Shown: positions 34,901 through 46,422, counted from the stretch's first letter. The stretch: DNA of 60,000 nucleotides from Owenia fusiformis (GCA_903813345.2 CAIIXF020000005.1:18729375-18789374), one strand, 5' to 3'. Numbers and translations: made by a program. The notes: generated by a model not told the origin, from the sequence alone.

Positions 34901-35376
34901 AATTTGAGATATACATGACACATACTGCCTAAGAATCTCAAGCAATGATCTAACATACAATCTCTGTGATCCCTTCCATACATTCAAACTCAAATGATGT
35001 GGGACAGACAGTTTCAAAATCAAAAGATTAAGGTACAGCTACCATTGGCTTGTTTCTAGATATTCTAAAAGAAGACAGTGTAATGATACTTTCCTGAAAA
35101 AAGCAAGGAAATACACACATGCCTTCATAATTAATTTTGTACCAGAAAATAACATGTGCAGGTATAGCAATTTTTTACCAAAATGTTACTTTCCAGCTGA
35201 ACCTTAACCTCGGTTTCCAAGCTGATATCATTGTCCATAAAACATATTCTCCTGTCAGATTGATGTGTGTTTTCCGAATATTGTGTAAATATGCTTGATT
35301 CAAAAGTGAATTATATTAGCGTTCAAGGTTAACTAATTTTATGGTCTAATAAACATTTTCTGAAATCAATGTTATA

Positions 35377-36359
35377 CAGGGTGGTCCAAAAAAGTGAACT
35401 GTTGCAACAGGCTATATTTCCCTTATTAACAGCAGGAATTCTTTCATATTTTCACATATTGTAGAGGAAGGTCTAAAATTTTTGTTGGTACCATACATCT
35501 TTCTTAATCATGAAATTTGCAGAAATTATAAGCCCTAACCAAACATCACTGAAAATCTATAAAAAGTGAACTTCAACATCTGCGATTTGTCAACCCTTCA
35601 ACAATCTTCCTGTGGAAATCTTTTTAGCTGCAGTCTGAAAAACCTAATGTTTTCTGACTTTGATTGGTTTTGAAGCCCGCACATTATAGTGTAAAAATTA
35701 GCATCCTGCCTCCGTTAGTTGCAATGTTATTGTGATCCAAAGAAATGGTCCAAGTTTCCAAAGACGAAAACAATCTTCAGTGAAATCACAACATACCTCT
35801 ATATGGTCTTAAAATGTCAATATCTTCATTAATCATGGACCAATTCTAATGAAGTATGGCTCAAAACACTTCAATTAGATTTCTATTTGATTTTTGTAAG
35901 ATATTTATATGAAGGGCTTCTCAGATTTTGGGTCACATGAGATAACTTTTCCCCCCTCTAACCGTTTGTGTAGGTAACATGCCCCTTAACTGTTGAATGG
36001 TTAAAACTGCTTCAAAATAGTCAATGAAAGTGGGGAATGTGTTTTCTACCCAAATAGTGTCCCATTTGTCATATGGAATGGTTTAAACTTATATCTCTCA
36101 CTGTAAGCCTTTTAAAGATCATCCAATGTGTTTCAACAATTCCCGTGAATGACATTGGTTAAATTTTGCAAAACATCTAATTGTATGCATGTTTGTTAAA
36201 GTCTTGTAATTTCTTCAAAATTCAAAACTGAGAATAAATTATGGCATCGACAAAAACTTTAGACCTTTCTCTACAAGATGTGATAATATGAGCAAATTCA
36301 TGCATGTATTAAGGAAATTATAGCCTGTTGCAGGGGTTCACTTTTTTTTGACCACCCTG
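35377..36359. mobile_element. Non-autonomous mariner-like element with long inverted ends
   Basis: The ends CAGGGTGGTCCAAAAAAGTG and the reverse complement of CACTTTTTTTTGACCACCCTG are inverted. Similarity continues inward for about 170 bp (GCAACAGGCTATA, GTAGAGGAAGGTCTAAAATT). The left flank is TA and the right flank CA, a likely mutated TA duplication. No transposase frame remains. Confidence 0.8.
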
Positions 36360-36411
36360 CATTGCACTACAAATTGCATAGCAAATATTCTATACGTTTT
36401 TCTATACTCAC

Positions 36412-36567
36412 ATCTGTTTTCACACTCCATCTTTGTCTCAAAGTTATTTCTGTTTCCGTCACATCCTCCATAGTAAAACATCTCACACATTTTTGTTTCT
36501 GGATTGTAGAAGTAACGAGAAATCTTGGCTTCACATGGGCCAACACGTTTTGGCAGCTTACATGTAT
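36412..36567 (-). CDS. Gene A exon 6: Kunitz domain 3
   Basis: Acceptor AATTATTCAG, donor GTGAGT, phase 1-1, residues 231-283. A textbook Kunitz: CKLPKRVGPCEAKISRYFYN, FYYGGCDGNRNNF and ECENRC. P1 is glutamate (PCEAK). The sixth Cys codon is split by the intron as in gene B. Longer open frames in other registers here are shadows. Confidence 0.92.
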
Positions 36568-37547
36568 CTGAATAATTATGAATATGTAAAAGTCAACACT
36601 CAAATAACCATTCATTATACAACATGCCCATTGAATTTCATGTCATGCACTATAAGAGGATATCACTGGCTCCAAAATGTTTTTTATCAAACCATTTTAG
36701 CTTAGGTATTAAAGAAGTATACTATTTGGCTGATCTTTGCGCTTGACTGACTGTAATAGTCTGATATAATTGTTACTGTAAATTGCTTTAATTTGGCAGA
36801 TTTTGGGGATTGATAAAAACCTCCAAACAATGTATTTTCCGATTTTCTTTTTAGAAAAATCCTCGGGAATCTCCAGGGATTTTTGTCCAGAGCCTTTTAT
36901 GTGTGTTACATGTGCCTTGTACGATTAAACGGTTGAAATTGGAAAAAACATGGATAAAATGTCAATTTTTTACTGATGGGTCAATCTACCAAATACATGT
37001 AGCAATTTACAGGAAATGTTTCTTGACATCATTGGAATTAAAAGTAGTGTAAGTCCATATAAACCAAAGTTCAGTGTGTGATGTATATAGTAAAGGTCAT
37101 ACTGCTGACTATTATAGGAAATTGTTCTTATTTATAAATGTTTTATTTAAGTTTTCAGTTAAACCAATTGTTTTCTTTGTTTGATTCCCATTATTTCGCA
37201 AGGCATGAACAATCTTAAAAAGTCTCAAAAAATAAATTCATATTTTAGAACTTGTCACTCATATTCCTGGATTGAAAGGCTTATTCCTTAAAACTTTGGT
37301 GACATCTTTTAATAAAGCTGAAAACTTTAAATGCTTCATTGAGTGTTAGAGCTTGATAATCATTATGTAGATGAAACTCTCTTTTGAAGAAGCAAAACCA
37401 AATTAATGGAAATGGTACCAGATGGCATGATCTGATAAGAATTTAAAATAAAATAAAATACAAAACATGAAACAAAGAATACATGTGTAATATAACATGT
37501 ATAATATCTAAAAGGAGAAAATCATTTTAATGTAAGATATTCATTAC
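36568..37547. other. Gene A intron 5
   Basis: About 1 kb of AT-rich sequence without recognisable repeat or exon. Confidence 0.5.
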
Positions 37548-37718
37548 CACAGGAATTCATGCATGTTTCCTTGTCTTCAAAGTTGTTAGCATTTCCACCT
37601 CCGCAACCACTATATGGAAATTCTATGCACATCTTTGTCTTGGAGTCATAGTAAAATCTTGTAACCTTCTTGGATTTACAACTTTTCTGTCCTTTCTGCT
37701 TTGACAAAGTGCAGATGT
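37548..37718 (-). CDS. Gene A exon 5: Kunitz domain 2
   Basis: Acceptor TTTCTAACCTATAG, donor GTAATG, phase 1-1, residues 174-231. Signature ICTL, KSCKSKKVTRFYYD, FPYSGCGGGNANNF and TCMNSC. P1 is lysine. Confidence 0.9.
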
Positions 37719-38551
37719 CTATAGGTTAGAAATATCAAGGAGAATGTAAAACAGAGCCCAAATCCATATTTGGCTATAGATAGATGAAATTAAATTGTAA
37801 TTGTGCGCTATCACCAAAAACAGATATAGTCTATAAAAGGCATATTGGAAATATTCAGATCAGGTTTGATTCTACTCAGGGAACTACAGAAGCTGAAATA
37901 ATGGTGATAAAAAGATTCAATATTGACACCATTCCCTGTGCTATTATTAAAGAGATCGGGTCTCCTAAAAACACAATTAGAGTAACCCCCTGATTTTTTC
38001 GTGTTATTTGATGTAAAACAAGTTTGTTTATCAACTTATCAATTCTGAGGCTTGAATTAATTCGTTAACTGTATCAATTCGATGATTGTTCCTAGCCATG
38101 AATTTCCACTTACATCAATAGAAATTCAAATTAAATTTAAAAAGCCCGCTCAAAGTTCCAGTCTGATTGGCTTTTTCCTTCAGATTATTTTGGCTTAGAG
38201 AAGCCATATTTATTACTTCTAAGGGGTTATAATATAGATAAATCCCCCAAAAAACATTGTATTCTGTTTTCGACTTATTGCGTTCAATTCTGACAGTTGG
38301 TTGTTCTTTTGGTTGTCCTGTTGATATCCTCAATATATTGTTGATATCGTGCTTATGATTTGGTCTCAAGATATATCTAAGGTATAAATGATGTTTTATG
38401 AGCAATTATATTGGGACATTACTGATTGTCCAGAATAGAAATCTGGACGACTCGATCTCTTTAAGAAAAAAGGTGAAATTTTGGGAAACAAAGAAAAGAT
38501 TTATAAACTTTTATGTACTATACAAGGTACTATGTTGACAAGTCCATTTAC
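37719..38551. other. Gene A intron 4
   Basis: About 0.8 kb with no exon or clear repeat. Open frames on both strands have no domain signature or splice support. Confidence 0.5.
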
Positions 38552-38767
38552 CTGACACCATGCATGTCTTTTCACATTTCATTTTTGTGTCAAATCTGTT
38601 ATCATTGCCACTGCATCTGTATTTGAACTCTTTGCAAGTGTTATCCTGCATATCATAGTAGAAACGGATCCCTTTAACTTGCTTGCATTTGCCTGTTTTC
38701 TTTGGCTGGGAACACAGTTTAGGTTGGTTGTCACCTGATAGGCTTGATAGCTTGTCCAATGGGATAC
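38552..38767 (-). CDS. Gene A exon 4: linker and Kunitz domain 1
   Basis: Acceptor TTTTTTTCTTAG, donor GTAAAT, phase 1-1, residues 102-174. A short Ser/Leu linker (IPLDKLSSLSGD) leads into Kunitz: LCSQ, TGKCKQVKGIRFYYD, FKYRCSGNDNRF and KCEKTC. P1 is lysine. The usual GGC at Cys4 reads YRC. Confidence 0.9.
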
Positions 38768-39379
38768 CTAAGAAAAAAAGTATCCTCAGAGTTACATCCA
38801 CATCCACAGTTTACCCAGTTTGCATTTGTTTGACTTCTTAAAAGAGCGCATTACTTTAACTACCGTCTGCATTCCATAATATGGCCATGTTATATTTTTA
38901 TTGTCTACATGTTGTATGTGCCACTGTTCTAAAAGTGTTTTAGCAAATAAATAAATAAAAAAGAATTGTACTTTACCAAATTGCTGTATTTTCGTCTTGT
39001 GCTGATAGACCTGTATCACTTGAAATATTTACTGATGCAAGAGTATTTGGAATCTTTGCTATACAACGTGTGATATTTACCAATGTTTATCTTTTTTTAA
39101 TTGGCTAATTGGCTATGAAACATCTCCATATATGAAAATATCATGGGATCAGCTCATTATAAATCTCATTGAAATGCTGTATAGCAGATTAAGAGTGCAC
39201 TTTAACCAACGAAGGCTCGTTTTTGGCATACTTACTTAAAAATGTATTGCTGCCGTAGCTTTACAATTAAAAAAACTTCCGCAATCATGAGATGAGTCTG
39301 AGTTTTCATTTGTCACTTTAGAAGTTGCATTGCTCCATTTAAACCCCAGTCTTTCTTTATCAGTATTGGATGATCTTAC
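38768..39379. other. Gene A intron 3
   Basis: About 0.6 kb without recognisable features. Confidence 0.5.
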
Positions 39380-39574
39380 CAGTCTCACATGTATGCCCAC
39401 ATCCATTGAAGCAACACATTGTATCATTAGTGCATGAATCTTCTATTTTTGCTGTCTCATTCTTCATTGTACACTCTTCTACACATAGTCCATCTTCATC
39501 TTCATCCACAGGCCTGCATTCGTGGTAATCACTATAGTGTGGTTTCGTTATATTCGTTATATTCAAACCGTCAG
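39380..39574 (-). CDS. Gene A exon 3: WAP domain
   Basis: Acceptor CATTATTTCAG, donor GTAAGA, phase 1-1, residues 37-102. Eight cysteines at 56, 67, 71, 84, 90, 91, 95 and 99 with CCFNGCGHTC match the WAP four-disulfide core. The inter-Cys loops are rich in Asp/Glu (VDEDEDG). Sequons NIT, NIT, NET and NDT suggest N-glycosylation. Confidence 0.88.
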
Positions 39575-39843
39575 CTGAAATAATGATTATTACTTAATTA
39601 CAATTTGAATAGATTTTCTTGCCGACTGCTTAGAAGTCCAATAGCCACCATCTACCAAGTGAGGGTCGACTTTTGACTCAACTAACGATCTTATCTGTTT
39701 ACCAAATCTTTCAAATGACCATTATCATTTTTTTTAAATCATTTTATTTAGCCTAGGGTTTACAGTTGACACTATTACATCCCCTAGGGGTCTACATATA
39801 AAATTTTGAGATGTCATGCAATAGGTTAGACAGTTTTATATGG

Positions 39844-40400
39844 TTATAGAAATCTCTGAGTGTCTCTGATGAATGTCTGGACATGATTAAATAGAGTGCA
39901 GTTGTCAATGAATGAAGAATCTTTGTTTCCATGAATTATATGATTGAGAAGATAATGTCTATTGGTTACGGCTATGTTCCCTAATTCCCTGAAAAGAGTT
40001 GTTCTTTGGGCAACATAGAGGGGACAGTCAAGAAAATAATGAAGTGGTGTCTCTTGTGCGAAACCACAAGCACAATGTTGGAAGTCTATGAGGTTGTAAG
40101 AGAAACGTTGATGGTTTAAAGCACTGAGACACATTCGGATTCTCCCATGATTAATTGCAGATTTGCAGGCTTTTAATGAGTAAAGTTTATTTTTGCTTTT
40201 GCAAATAGAATGTTTAAGTTTATATTTAAATAGAGGGAGATAACCAATGTTCCTAAACTGTTGTTCAAGGTTGTTCCATATTCTAATGGCATTTGGAAGA
40301 AACGACTTGTAATTAATGTTAAGTCTGCAGAAGGGTATATTGAAAGAATTTTGGTTTCTTATATTAAGCTATATCTGGTCTGCTTTTGGGAGAGAGGGGT
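39844..40400 (-). mobile_element. LINE reverse-transcriptase C-terminal fragment
   Basis: The minus strand encodes about 180 residues ending at 39844 with landmarks NIRNQNSFNIPFCR, FLPNAIRIWNNLE, GRIRMCLSALNHQRF and HCACGFAQETPLHYFLDCP, typical of the C-terminal zinc-knuckle region of LINE ORF2. One in-frame stop (40369-40371) is present. The catalytic domain is absent. It is a different LINE lineage from the fragment at 24358-25430. Confidence 0.82.
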
Positions 40401-40469
40401 GAAGAGGTCAGTCAAAAAAAAGCGGGGCATTTTGATAAACCATTTTATGGAAAATGGTGGTAATATGTA

Positions 40470-40950
40470 ATTGTCTTTTGGTAGAAGGTGGCCATTTTGA
40501 AAAATGGCTGCCATTTTAACATATTTTACTATAACTCAAAAAGTAGTGGAGCGATTTTGTTCATATTTGGTTTGTGAATACTATAAGCATAGCACACTGT
40601 CTAATGACACTTTCGCTAGAAGGCGGCCATTTTATGGAGCGATTTTGTTCATATTTGGTATGTGAATAATATAAGCATGGCACACTGTCTAATGACACTT
40701 TTGGTAGAAGGTGGCCATTTTAAAAAATGGTTGCCATTTTAACGTATTTTACTGTAATTCGAAAAGTGGTGGAGCGATTTTGTTCATATTTGGTATGTGA
40801 ATACTATAAGCACGGCACACTGTCTAATGACACTTTTGGTAGAAGGCAGCCATTTTGAAAAATGGCCACCATTTTAAAGTATTTTACTCGAAAAGTAGTG
40901 AAGCGATTTTGTGCATATTTGGTACGTGAATACTAAAAAAAGCATATTAC
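40470..40950 (+). repeat. Tandem array, units of about 100-150 bp with GGCCATTTT
   Basis: Four diverged units each contain GGTAGAAGGTGGCCATTTT, GAGCGATTTTGTTCATATTTGG and GCACACTGTCTAATGACACTTT. One unit lacks the middle part. The motif GGCCATTTT continues into the next repeat. Confidence 0.85.
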
Positions 40951-41127
40951 TTCTTCTGTTGAAAACTTGGCTAGTGAACAACCATTTTGAAAATGGTGGC
41001 CTTTCTTATGTGTGTTATTTCATGATATTTGCTATATATTTCGTTTGTAAAAATGCCAGCCATTTCTGTTCGATGGGATTCGCTACGCTTTGGCGTTGCC
41101 GTTGTTCTGGTTGACATTTTAGTATAT

Positions 41128-42576
41128 TTTTATTATCGCACTTTGAAAAAGTGCTATATTGTCGGCGTCTTGTGCTGTTGGGCGGGCGTGCGGGCGGGCG
41201 GGACATAAACCAAATCTTGTCATCAAATTTCCAGGATAACTGCTTACCTGTTCAACTTGAAATTTTAACAGATGCAAGAGCAGACTAGTACCAAGATCTG
41301 ATTAGGTTAAGGGCATGCTGGGTAAACTATGTGGCGGCCATTTTGAATTTTTCAACAAATCTTGTCATCAAAATTCCAGGAAAACCACTTATCCGTTCAA
41401 CTTGAAATTTTTACAGATGCAAGAACAGACTATTGCCAAGATCTGATTAGGTTTTGGGTATGCTGGCTGAATTACATGGTGGCCATTTTTAATTTTTTAA
41501 TTTGGCGGCCATTTTGAATTTTTCAACTTGCTCCAAATTGACCAAAATTTTTTTTTAAAAACATCTACAAGTTCTCAGAAGTTCAAATCTGACCTTAGAT
41601 TTCAGATTTGACCTTTCATTCACCTTCAGTGACCTTGAAAAGGTCAAAAAATTTCATTTTCTAAATTGATATTTTGGATTTAAATTTAGGTCAGCTTAAT
41701 TACAAAACACCTACTGAGGTCTGAAAAAGTGAAATTTTCAAGGTCGAAAGTCAAGGTCATTAAACTAGGTCACAAATGATGTTATCCAAGTTTCTCAAAG
41801 TTTGAGACTACAAATCAATTCTTGTCATCAAAATTCCAAGAAAACCGCTAACCTGTTCAACTTGAAATTTTTACACATGCAATAGCAGACTAGTGCCAAG
41901 ATCTGATTAGGTTAAGGGCATGCTGGGTAAACTACGTGGTGGCCATTTTGAATTTTTCAACAAATCTTGTCATCAAAATTCCAGGAAAACCACTTATCCG
42001 TTCAACTTGAAATTTTTACAGATGCAAGAACAGACTATTGTCAAGATCTGATTAGGTTTTGGGTATGCTGGCTGAATTACATGGTGGCCATTTTGAATTT
42101 TTCAATTTGGCGGCCATTTTGAATTTTTCAACTTGCTCCAAATTGACCAAATTTTTTTTTTAAAAACATCTACAAGTTCTCAGAAGTTCAAACCAGACCT
42201 TAGATTTCAGATTTGACCTTTCGTTGACCTTCAGTGGCCTTGAAAAGGTCAAAAATTTGATTTTCTAAATTGATATTTTGGATTTAAATTTAGGTCAGCT
42301 AATTACAAAAGACCTACTGAGGTCTGAAAAAGTGAAATTTTCAAGGTCGAAGGTCATCAAATTAGGTCACAAACAATGTTATCTAAATTTTCCCAAAGTT
42401 CAAGACTACAAATAAATTCTTGTCATCAAAATTGCAAAAAACCGCTAACCTTGTCAACTTGAAATGTTTACAGATGCAAGAGCAGACTAGTGCCAAGGTC
42501 TGATTAGGTTTTGGCCATGCTGGGTAAATTGCATGGTGGTCAGTTTGCTCTTCAAAGTGCGATATTTATCACTGTG
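41128..42576 (+). repeat. Higher-order repeat element with inverted TATCGCACTTTGAA ends
   Basis: The left end TATCGCACTTTGAAAAAGTG and the right end TTCAAAGTGCGATATTT are inverted. Between them a unit with CTTGTCATCAAAATTCCAGG, TTCAACTTGAAATTTTTACA and AAGATCTGATTAGGTT recurs five times (about 41218, 41355, 41818, 41960, 42418) inside two larger copies of about 600 bp. The hexamer GGCCATTTT is shared with the array at 40470. The type of element is not known to me. Confidence 0.7.
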
Positions 42577-42854
42577 TGTCTTGTTATCCTTTGAATTTTG
42601 ATTTTTGATCACTAAAACTGCAACTGATTTATTTAATTATAATATTTTGTTTGAACATTTACTTTTTGCATTCACAGGTCATCCCATTATTGTGAGATTA
42701 TTTTTTGTATGATGTTTGAATTGTATGCTGTATTTGAACATTTATTAAATATTTTGAATAGATATTGTGAATAGAATAAAAGCAGTAATTGCTTATTCAT
42801 GTTTTGCCTTTATATGCATGTATATTGCAGTTAAATAAATTATTTGCTTGCTCA

Positions 42855-43350
42855 TCTCTGGAAAAGCCTGACAACTATAAAGTCTTACAAATGGCGGACA
42901 TAACCGTCGCTTCAATTAGATTTTCATGAACTGTATGTTTAATAGAGCACCTAGACTAAATTCCTTTGGAACAGCAATCAATCAAAGTGTCTTAATACTC
43001 ATTGTACAGTTAATAAAGTTCTACCATCTAAATAAAGTCTTTAATTTAACCAATCAAAATGAGATACGGGACAACAGACACTGTAATTACCATATGCCGT
43101 TGTCTTTCTAAATTACTCAAATTCAAATTCTGTTGTCATTGACGATATCAAAGACACTAAATTGTGGCGATTCACGACCCAATTTGATCGAAGTTGGGAT
43201 TTCATATGAAACATCATCACAAGATGCACAGAACTAGCGACAATTAAATCCCATGAAATGAGGACCAAGTGATTTAACAGTTTAAGCGAAGGTTATGTCC
43301 GCCATTTGTGACAACTGTATCTGACTTTACCATTGTCAGGCTATTCCGGT
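42855..43350. mobile_element. MITE with inverted ends around GGCGGACATAACC
   Basis: The left end holds AGCCTGACAACTATAAAGTC and ACAAATGGCGGACATAACC. The right end has the reverse complements GGTTATGTCCGCCATTTGT and TTACCATTGTCAGGCTATTCC. It is about 490 bp, with no coding content. Confidence 0.65.
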
Positions 43351-44436
43351 GTGTTGCTAAGGTAACTAAAATAACCATTTGCTAGGACCAGAAAGATGAT
43401 CCTATTCATGTGCTACCTCTTTTACTCAAATTACAACCATGACATTTATTTTTTTAATTAAATGAGTTTTCCTAGTCTAATGGGAATTTAATTAATGAGA
43501 TTCATGAGTTAATGAAGGAAATGTTTCATATGGTAATCATATGGTCTTTCCTACATTAGTTATTTTCTCTATTTAAATTGATTTTTTTATCCATTTCAAC
43601 TGGGATCTTTTAGTTTATCTTTTAGTTCACGTAGGTTATCGCAAACAATATCAGACAGTTATATCTTGGATTAAGACTCTGACAATGACATTTCTGACAA
43701 TGACCATGACCATTAACTGATTTGCTCTAAGATTTTTATTCCCCATGTTATTCCTCCTTTGAAAATCTCATTCTATCCATTGGTTTCAGTACATTTTGGT
43801 CATCCAAATGTAGTATCTTTAAAGTTCCTGGAGCAATCAACTTTTCCTTTTAGGAAATAGATCATGTCTCAAAACACAATGATGCATTTAACAATATAAT
43901 AAAAGTTGCATTTTTGGTGAAAATTAGGTCAACATTTCTGAAAAAGTATGTTGATATGATTGCCCCTTTAATATCCCTTAGGCCTGATAAACTAAATCAT
44001 CATTATATCCAATTTTCCTGAAGATGACAGATGGGCCTAAAAGTTGTTCATGATCTGAAAATATTCAATATTCAAGTTAGAATTGTCTGAAATTGTTTGC
44101 GATAGCCTACATGCTCCTTGCTACCATTATTTATTCACAGTTTAAGGCAATATTTCAACAGATTTTGACTCCAATTAGGAAGCCATTAAAATTTGAAAAT
44201 ACAAAATAAATCAATTGTTTCAAAATTGCTTATATTGGCATTCATTGGCAAGAAGATCCACATTTGTAGTTAACCGTTGTATGTAGATAATAGGGAGTTT
44301 AAGCTTGCAATGTTTTTCACAACCTAAACGCGAACGGAAAATATTTAAGTGATGCATTTGTATGGGCATTTGGTCATACTGTACTTAAAGGTTGGCGTTT
44401 AGACTTTATATGTATGCTTAAACTCTGTTGGCTTAC

Positions 44437-44526
44437 CTGGAATCCCTGGAATTACTTGATTTCCTAGAGTTCCTGGAATCCCTAGAATTCCTCGTATCCC
44501 TAGAATACCAAGGGCCAGAATTAACC
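44437..44526 (-). CDS. Gene A exon 2: signal-peptide core and Gly/Ile-rich repeat
   Basis: Acceptor TCTTTATTTCCAG, donor GTAAGC, phase 1-1, residues 7-37. LILALGILGI is followed by RGILGIPGTLG and VIPGIP, a run of G-I-x-G units reflected in DNA as repeats of GGGATTCCAGGAA and CTAGGGAT. It forms the hydrophobic core of the signal peptide and the N-terminus of the mature chain. Confidence 0.75.
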
Positions 44527-44774
44527 CTGGAAATAAAGATACAAGGTTAGAATTGATTTTTGTAAATATTTAATAATAATGTTTTATGTATGATTAATTG
44601 AGAAATTATTTTACTTTTGCACCCAGTTTTCATTGTGGGTATAAGTTCAACATAATACCAGTCGTAGGGTAAGGCCAGCAGAATGAATAATCTGGCTAAT
44701 TAACTTGAGCACAATAGCTTGCTCAATGTATCATGCACACTTAGGTCAAAGAATTATCAAATTAGACTTACCGG

Positions 44775-44996
44775 TACCTAATGCCTAGGTCACATTTGCT
44801 CCGATTCATTGGCCGGCGCTTTAAAATTGAAGGTCAAATTTCAAATTTGAAGTCCGATGTGAACTCGTGAGAACTATTATATGATTTTTTAAAAAAAGGT
44901 TTGACAATTTTAAAACAAGTTGAAATCAGTTTTGAACAAAATACTGCAATCAGCCGGGCGCTGGCTGATGAATCGAGGCAAATGTGACCTAGGCAT
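44775..44996. mobile_element. MITE with ATGCCTAGGTCACATTTGC ends
   Basis: Perfect inverted ends ATGCCTAGGTCACATTTGC, then CGATTCAT and GGCCGGCGC-like text, 222 bp overall. It lies in gene A intron 1. Confidence 0.8.
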
Positions 44997-45414
44997 AATT
45001 TAAAGTCAGAAAAATAATTTTTAATCCAAATTTTTTAATTGATAAATGTTTTTGTGACATTGTCAGCATGTCTATGTTGTGAATGTCAGTATATTGCATG
45101 ATGAAAAATGTCATACTATTCCTGATGAATGATAAAATACAGGGCAGAAAAGATTTTATATCACTTTTTTTCGTATCGCTGAAATCTTCAGTTGTTTCCT
45201 GCTCTCTCTTCTTGCAGTATACATATTATCTTTTCAATAATTTTTACAAAATTTATTTCTTATAGATCTCTTCATGACACTTTCAATATTGATTATATTT
45301 TGGCATTCATCACTTCATGACATATATTTATAAGTGCATATACATTGTACATGTTTTATTTTAGTGTAATTTTAACAATGTCCTATTGAGAGTGATATAA
45401 TAAATGGAACTTAC

Positions 45415-45433
45415 AAGAGTATCTCGGGAACAT
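45415..45433 (-). CDS. Gene A exon 1: start codon exon
   Basis: ATG with A at -3, six codons (MFPRYS) plus one base before donor GTAAGT at 45414. Joined to exon 2 in phase 1 it yields a signal peptide with Trp at the junction. The only evidence is the donor, the phase and the signal-peptide fit, so another upstream start is possible. Confidence 0.58.
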
Positions 45434-46330
45434 CTTGGCACTTATTGATATCCTTGTGGATGAGTCTATCTGATAATCTTATTGAAATGTCATCTATGAT
45501 GTATGTATGACTAAGTTATATGCAAATACTACATGCATCACAATACTTACTTTTATGTTCAATAAATGAAACATTAAAACAGCATACGAGGGAGGTGCAA
45601 AATATTCCAGATGATTTTTGTATATTTGAAGGAGGTCTATTTCTATTTACTTTTTGAATGAATTTTCATGATGGTTATTCGGGATGTCTATCCAATAAAA
45701 ATAAAAATGTCTCGCTTGTTTCTTGATTTTTCAGAAATAATTTCAAAATTGCATTGTAGACCATCAAATGTAGCTGCATACAACAAAAAACATTGGACTT
45801 AAAGCATAGTTTTTCAATATTACCATACATTTACAAGTATATTTACAGTATGAAAAAATGTATATTAGAATTTTGTATCATATAACCCCTAAAGACCACA
45901 TTTTTTTTTCAATCAATATTGTTATAAAGTTTATTTGTCACATACCAGTCCATTGAATTTGATTGATGATTGTTTTTATGGCAGACAATTTATATTTATC
46001 AGAAATGTCATTGAGTTTTTGTCAACATTTCATTTCTTGACTGCTGTATTGTTTTTAGGGCTTTGTTTTTATCTTTGTATGTTATCTTCTGTTCTGATGA
46101 CATAGGATCAATAGTTGAAATCCCCCACAAGTTCTTAATCTATCAATCAAAAGATTCTGTTTTTCAAATCATGTCTGATCTCCTGAAGACATCGCCGATT
46201 GAGCATTTAAACCTGCACATCGCTCCAAAACGCAATATGTTGACATATATTGTTTTTACATTTTCAAGCTCTAATATAAAGTTTATGTAAATAAAAATTG
46301 TTTTTTTCTGCGTAATATCAAAGAACAAAC
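45434..46330. other. Upstream flank of gene A
   Basis: No exon was found; presumably includes the gene A promoter. Open frames at 46063-46290 have no domain or splice support. Confidence 0.35.
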
Positions 46331-46348
46331 ATTTAGTTAAAAAAATGA

Positions 46349-46422
46349 AAAGGCGAATGCGGGATTCGAACCCGGGCCTCCCGCGTGCTCGGCGAGGATT
46401 CTACCGCTGCACCACCGTATTA
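46349..46422 (-). pseudogene. tRNA-Gly-derived pseudogene
   Basis: The minus strand carries TGGTGCAGCGGTAGAATCC (A box) and GGTTCGAATCC (perfect B box) and resembles tRNA-Gly(GCC) along the D, anticodon and T arms, with a Pol III-type T run just after. The anticodon loop reads CGAGCAC: U33 is replaced and the anticodon position is AGC, not GCC. The acceptor halves do not pair and the T stem has a C-C mismatch. It is therefore a decayed tRNA or the head of a SINE, not a working tRNA. Confidence 0.7.

Larger units (their letters stand above)
34607..36411. other. Gene A intron 6
   Basis: It contains a degenerate tandem repeat of GACACATGCTACACTATAA (34685-34900) and the 983-bp mariner-like element at 35377-36359, whose right end is about 50 bases from the exon 6 donor. 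Confidence 0.6.
39575..44436. other. Gene A intron 2 (4.9 kb)
   Basis: It is filled with repeats: a LINE 3' fragment (39844-40400), a tandem array with GGCCATTTT units (40470-40950), a larger repeat element (41128-42576) and a MITE (42855-43350). 43351-44436 is AT-rich with nothing recognisable. Confidence 0.65.
34425..45433 (-). other. Spliced gene A: WAP plus three Kunitz domains with Cys-rich tail
   Basis: Seven CDS exons (45433-45415, 44526-44437, 39574-39380, 38767-38552, 37718-37548, 36567-36412, 34606-34425) join in phase 1 throughout, giving 342 residues. Order: signal peptide (MFPRYS plus WLILALGILGI), a Gly/Ile-rich segment to about 36, a WAP four-disulfide core (eight Cys, C56-C99), Kunitz 1 (C120-C170), Kunitz 2 (C176-C230), Kunitz 3 (C233-C283), then the four-CxxC tail (C287-C336). 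WAP-Kunitz combinations are usually secreted protease inhibitors. P1 residues are K, K and E, so the first two domains could inhibit trypsin-like proteases. It is a tandem paralogue of gene B and lies antisense in SOD intron 6. Confidence 0.88.

Noticed and set aside
46349-46422. Functional tRNA gene
   Set aside because: The anticodon loop lacks U33, the anticodon does not fit the body, and the acceptor stem does not pair.
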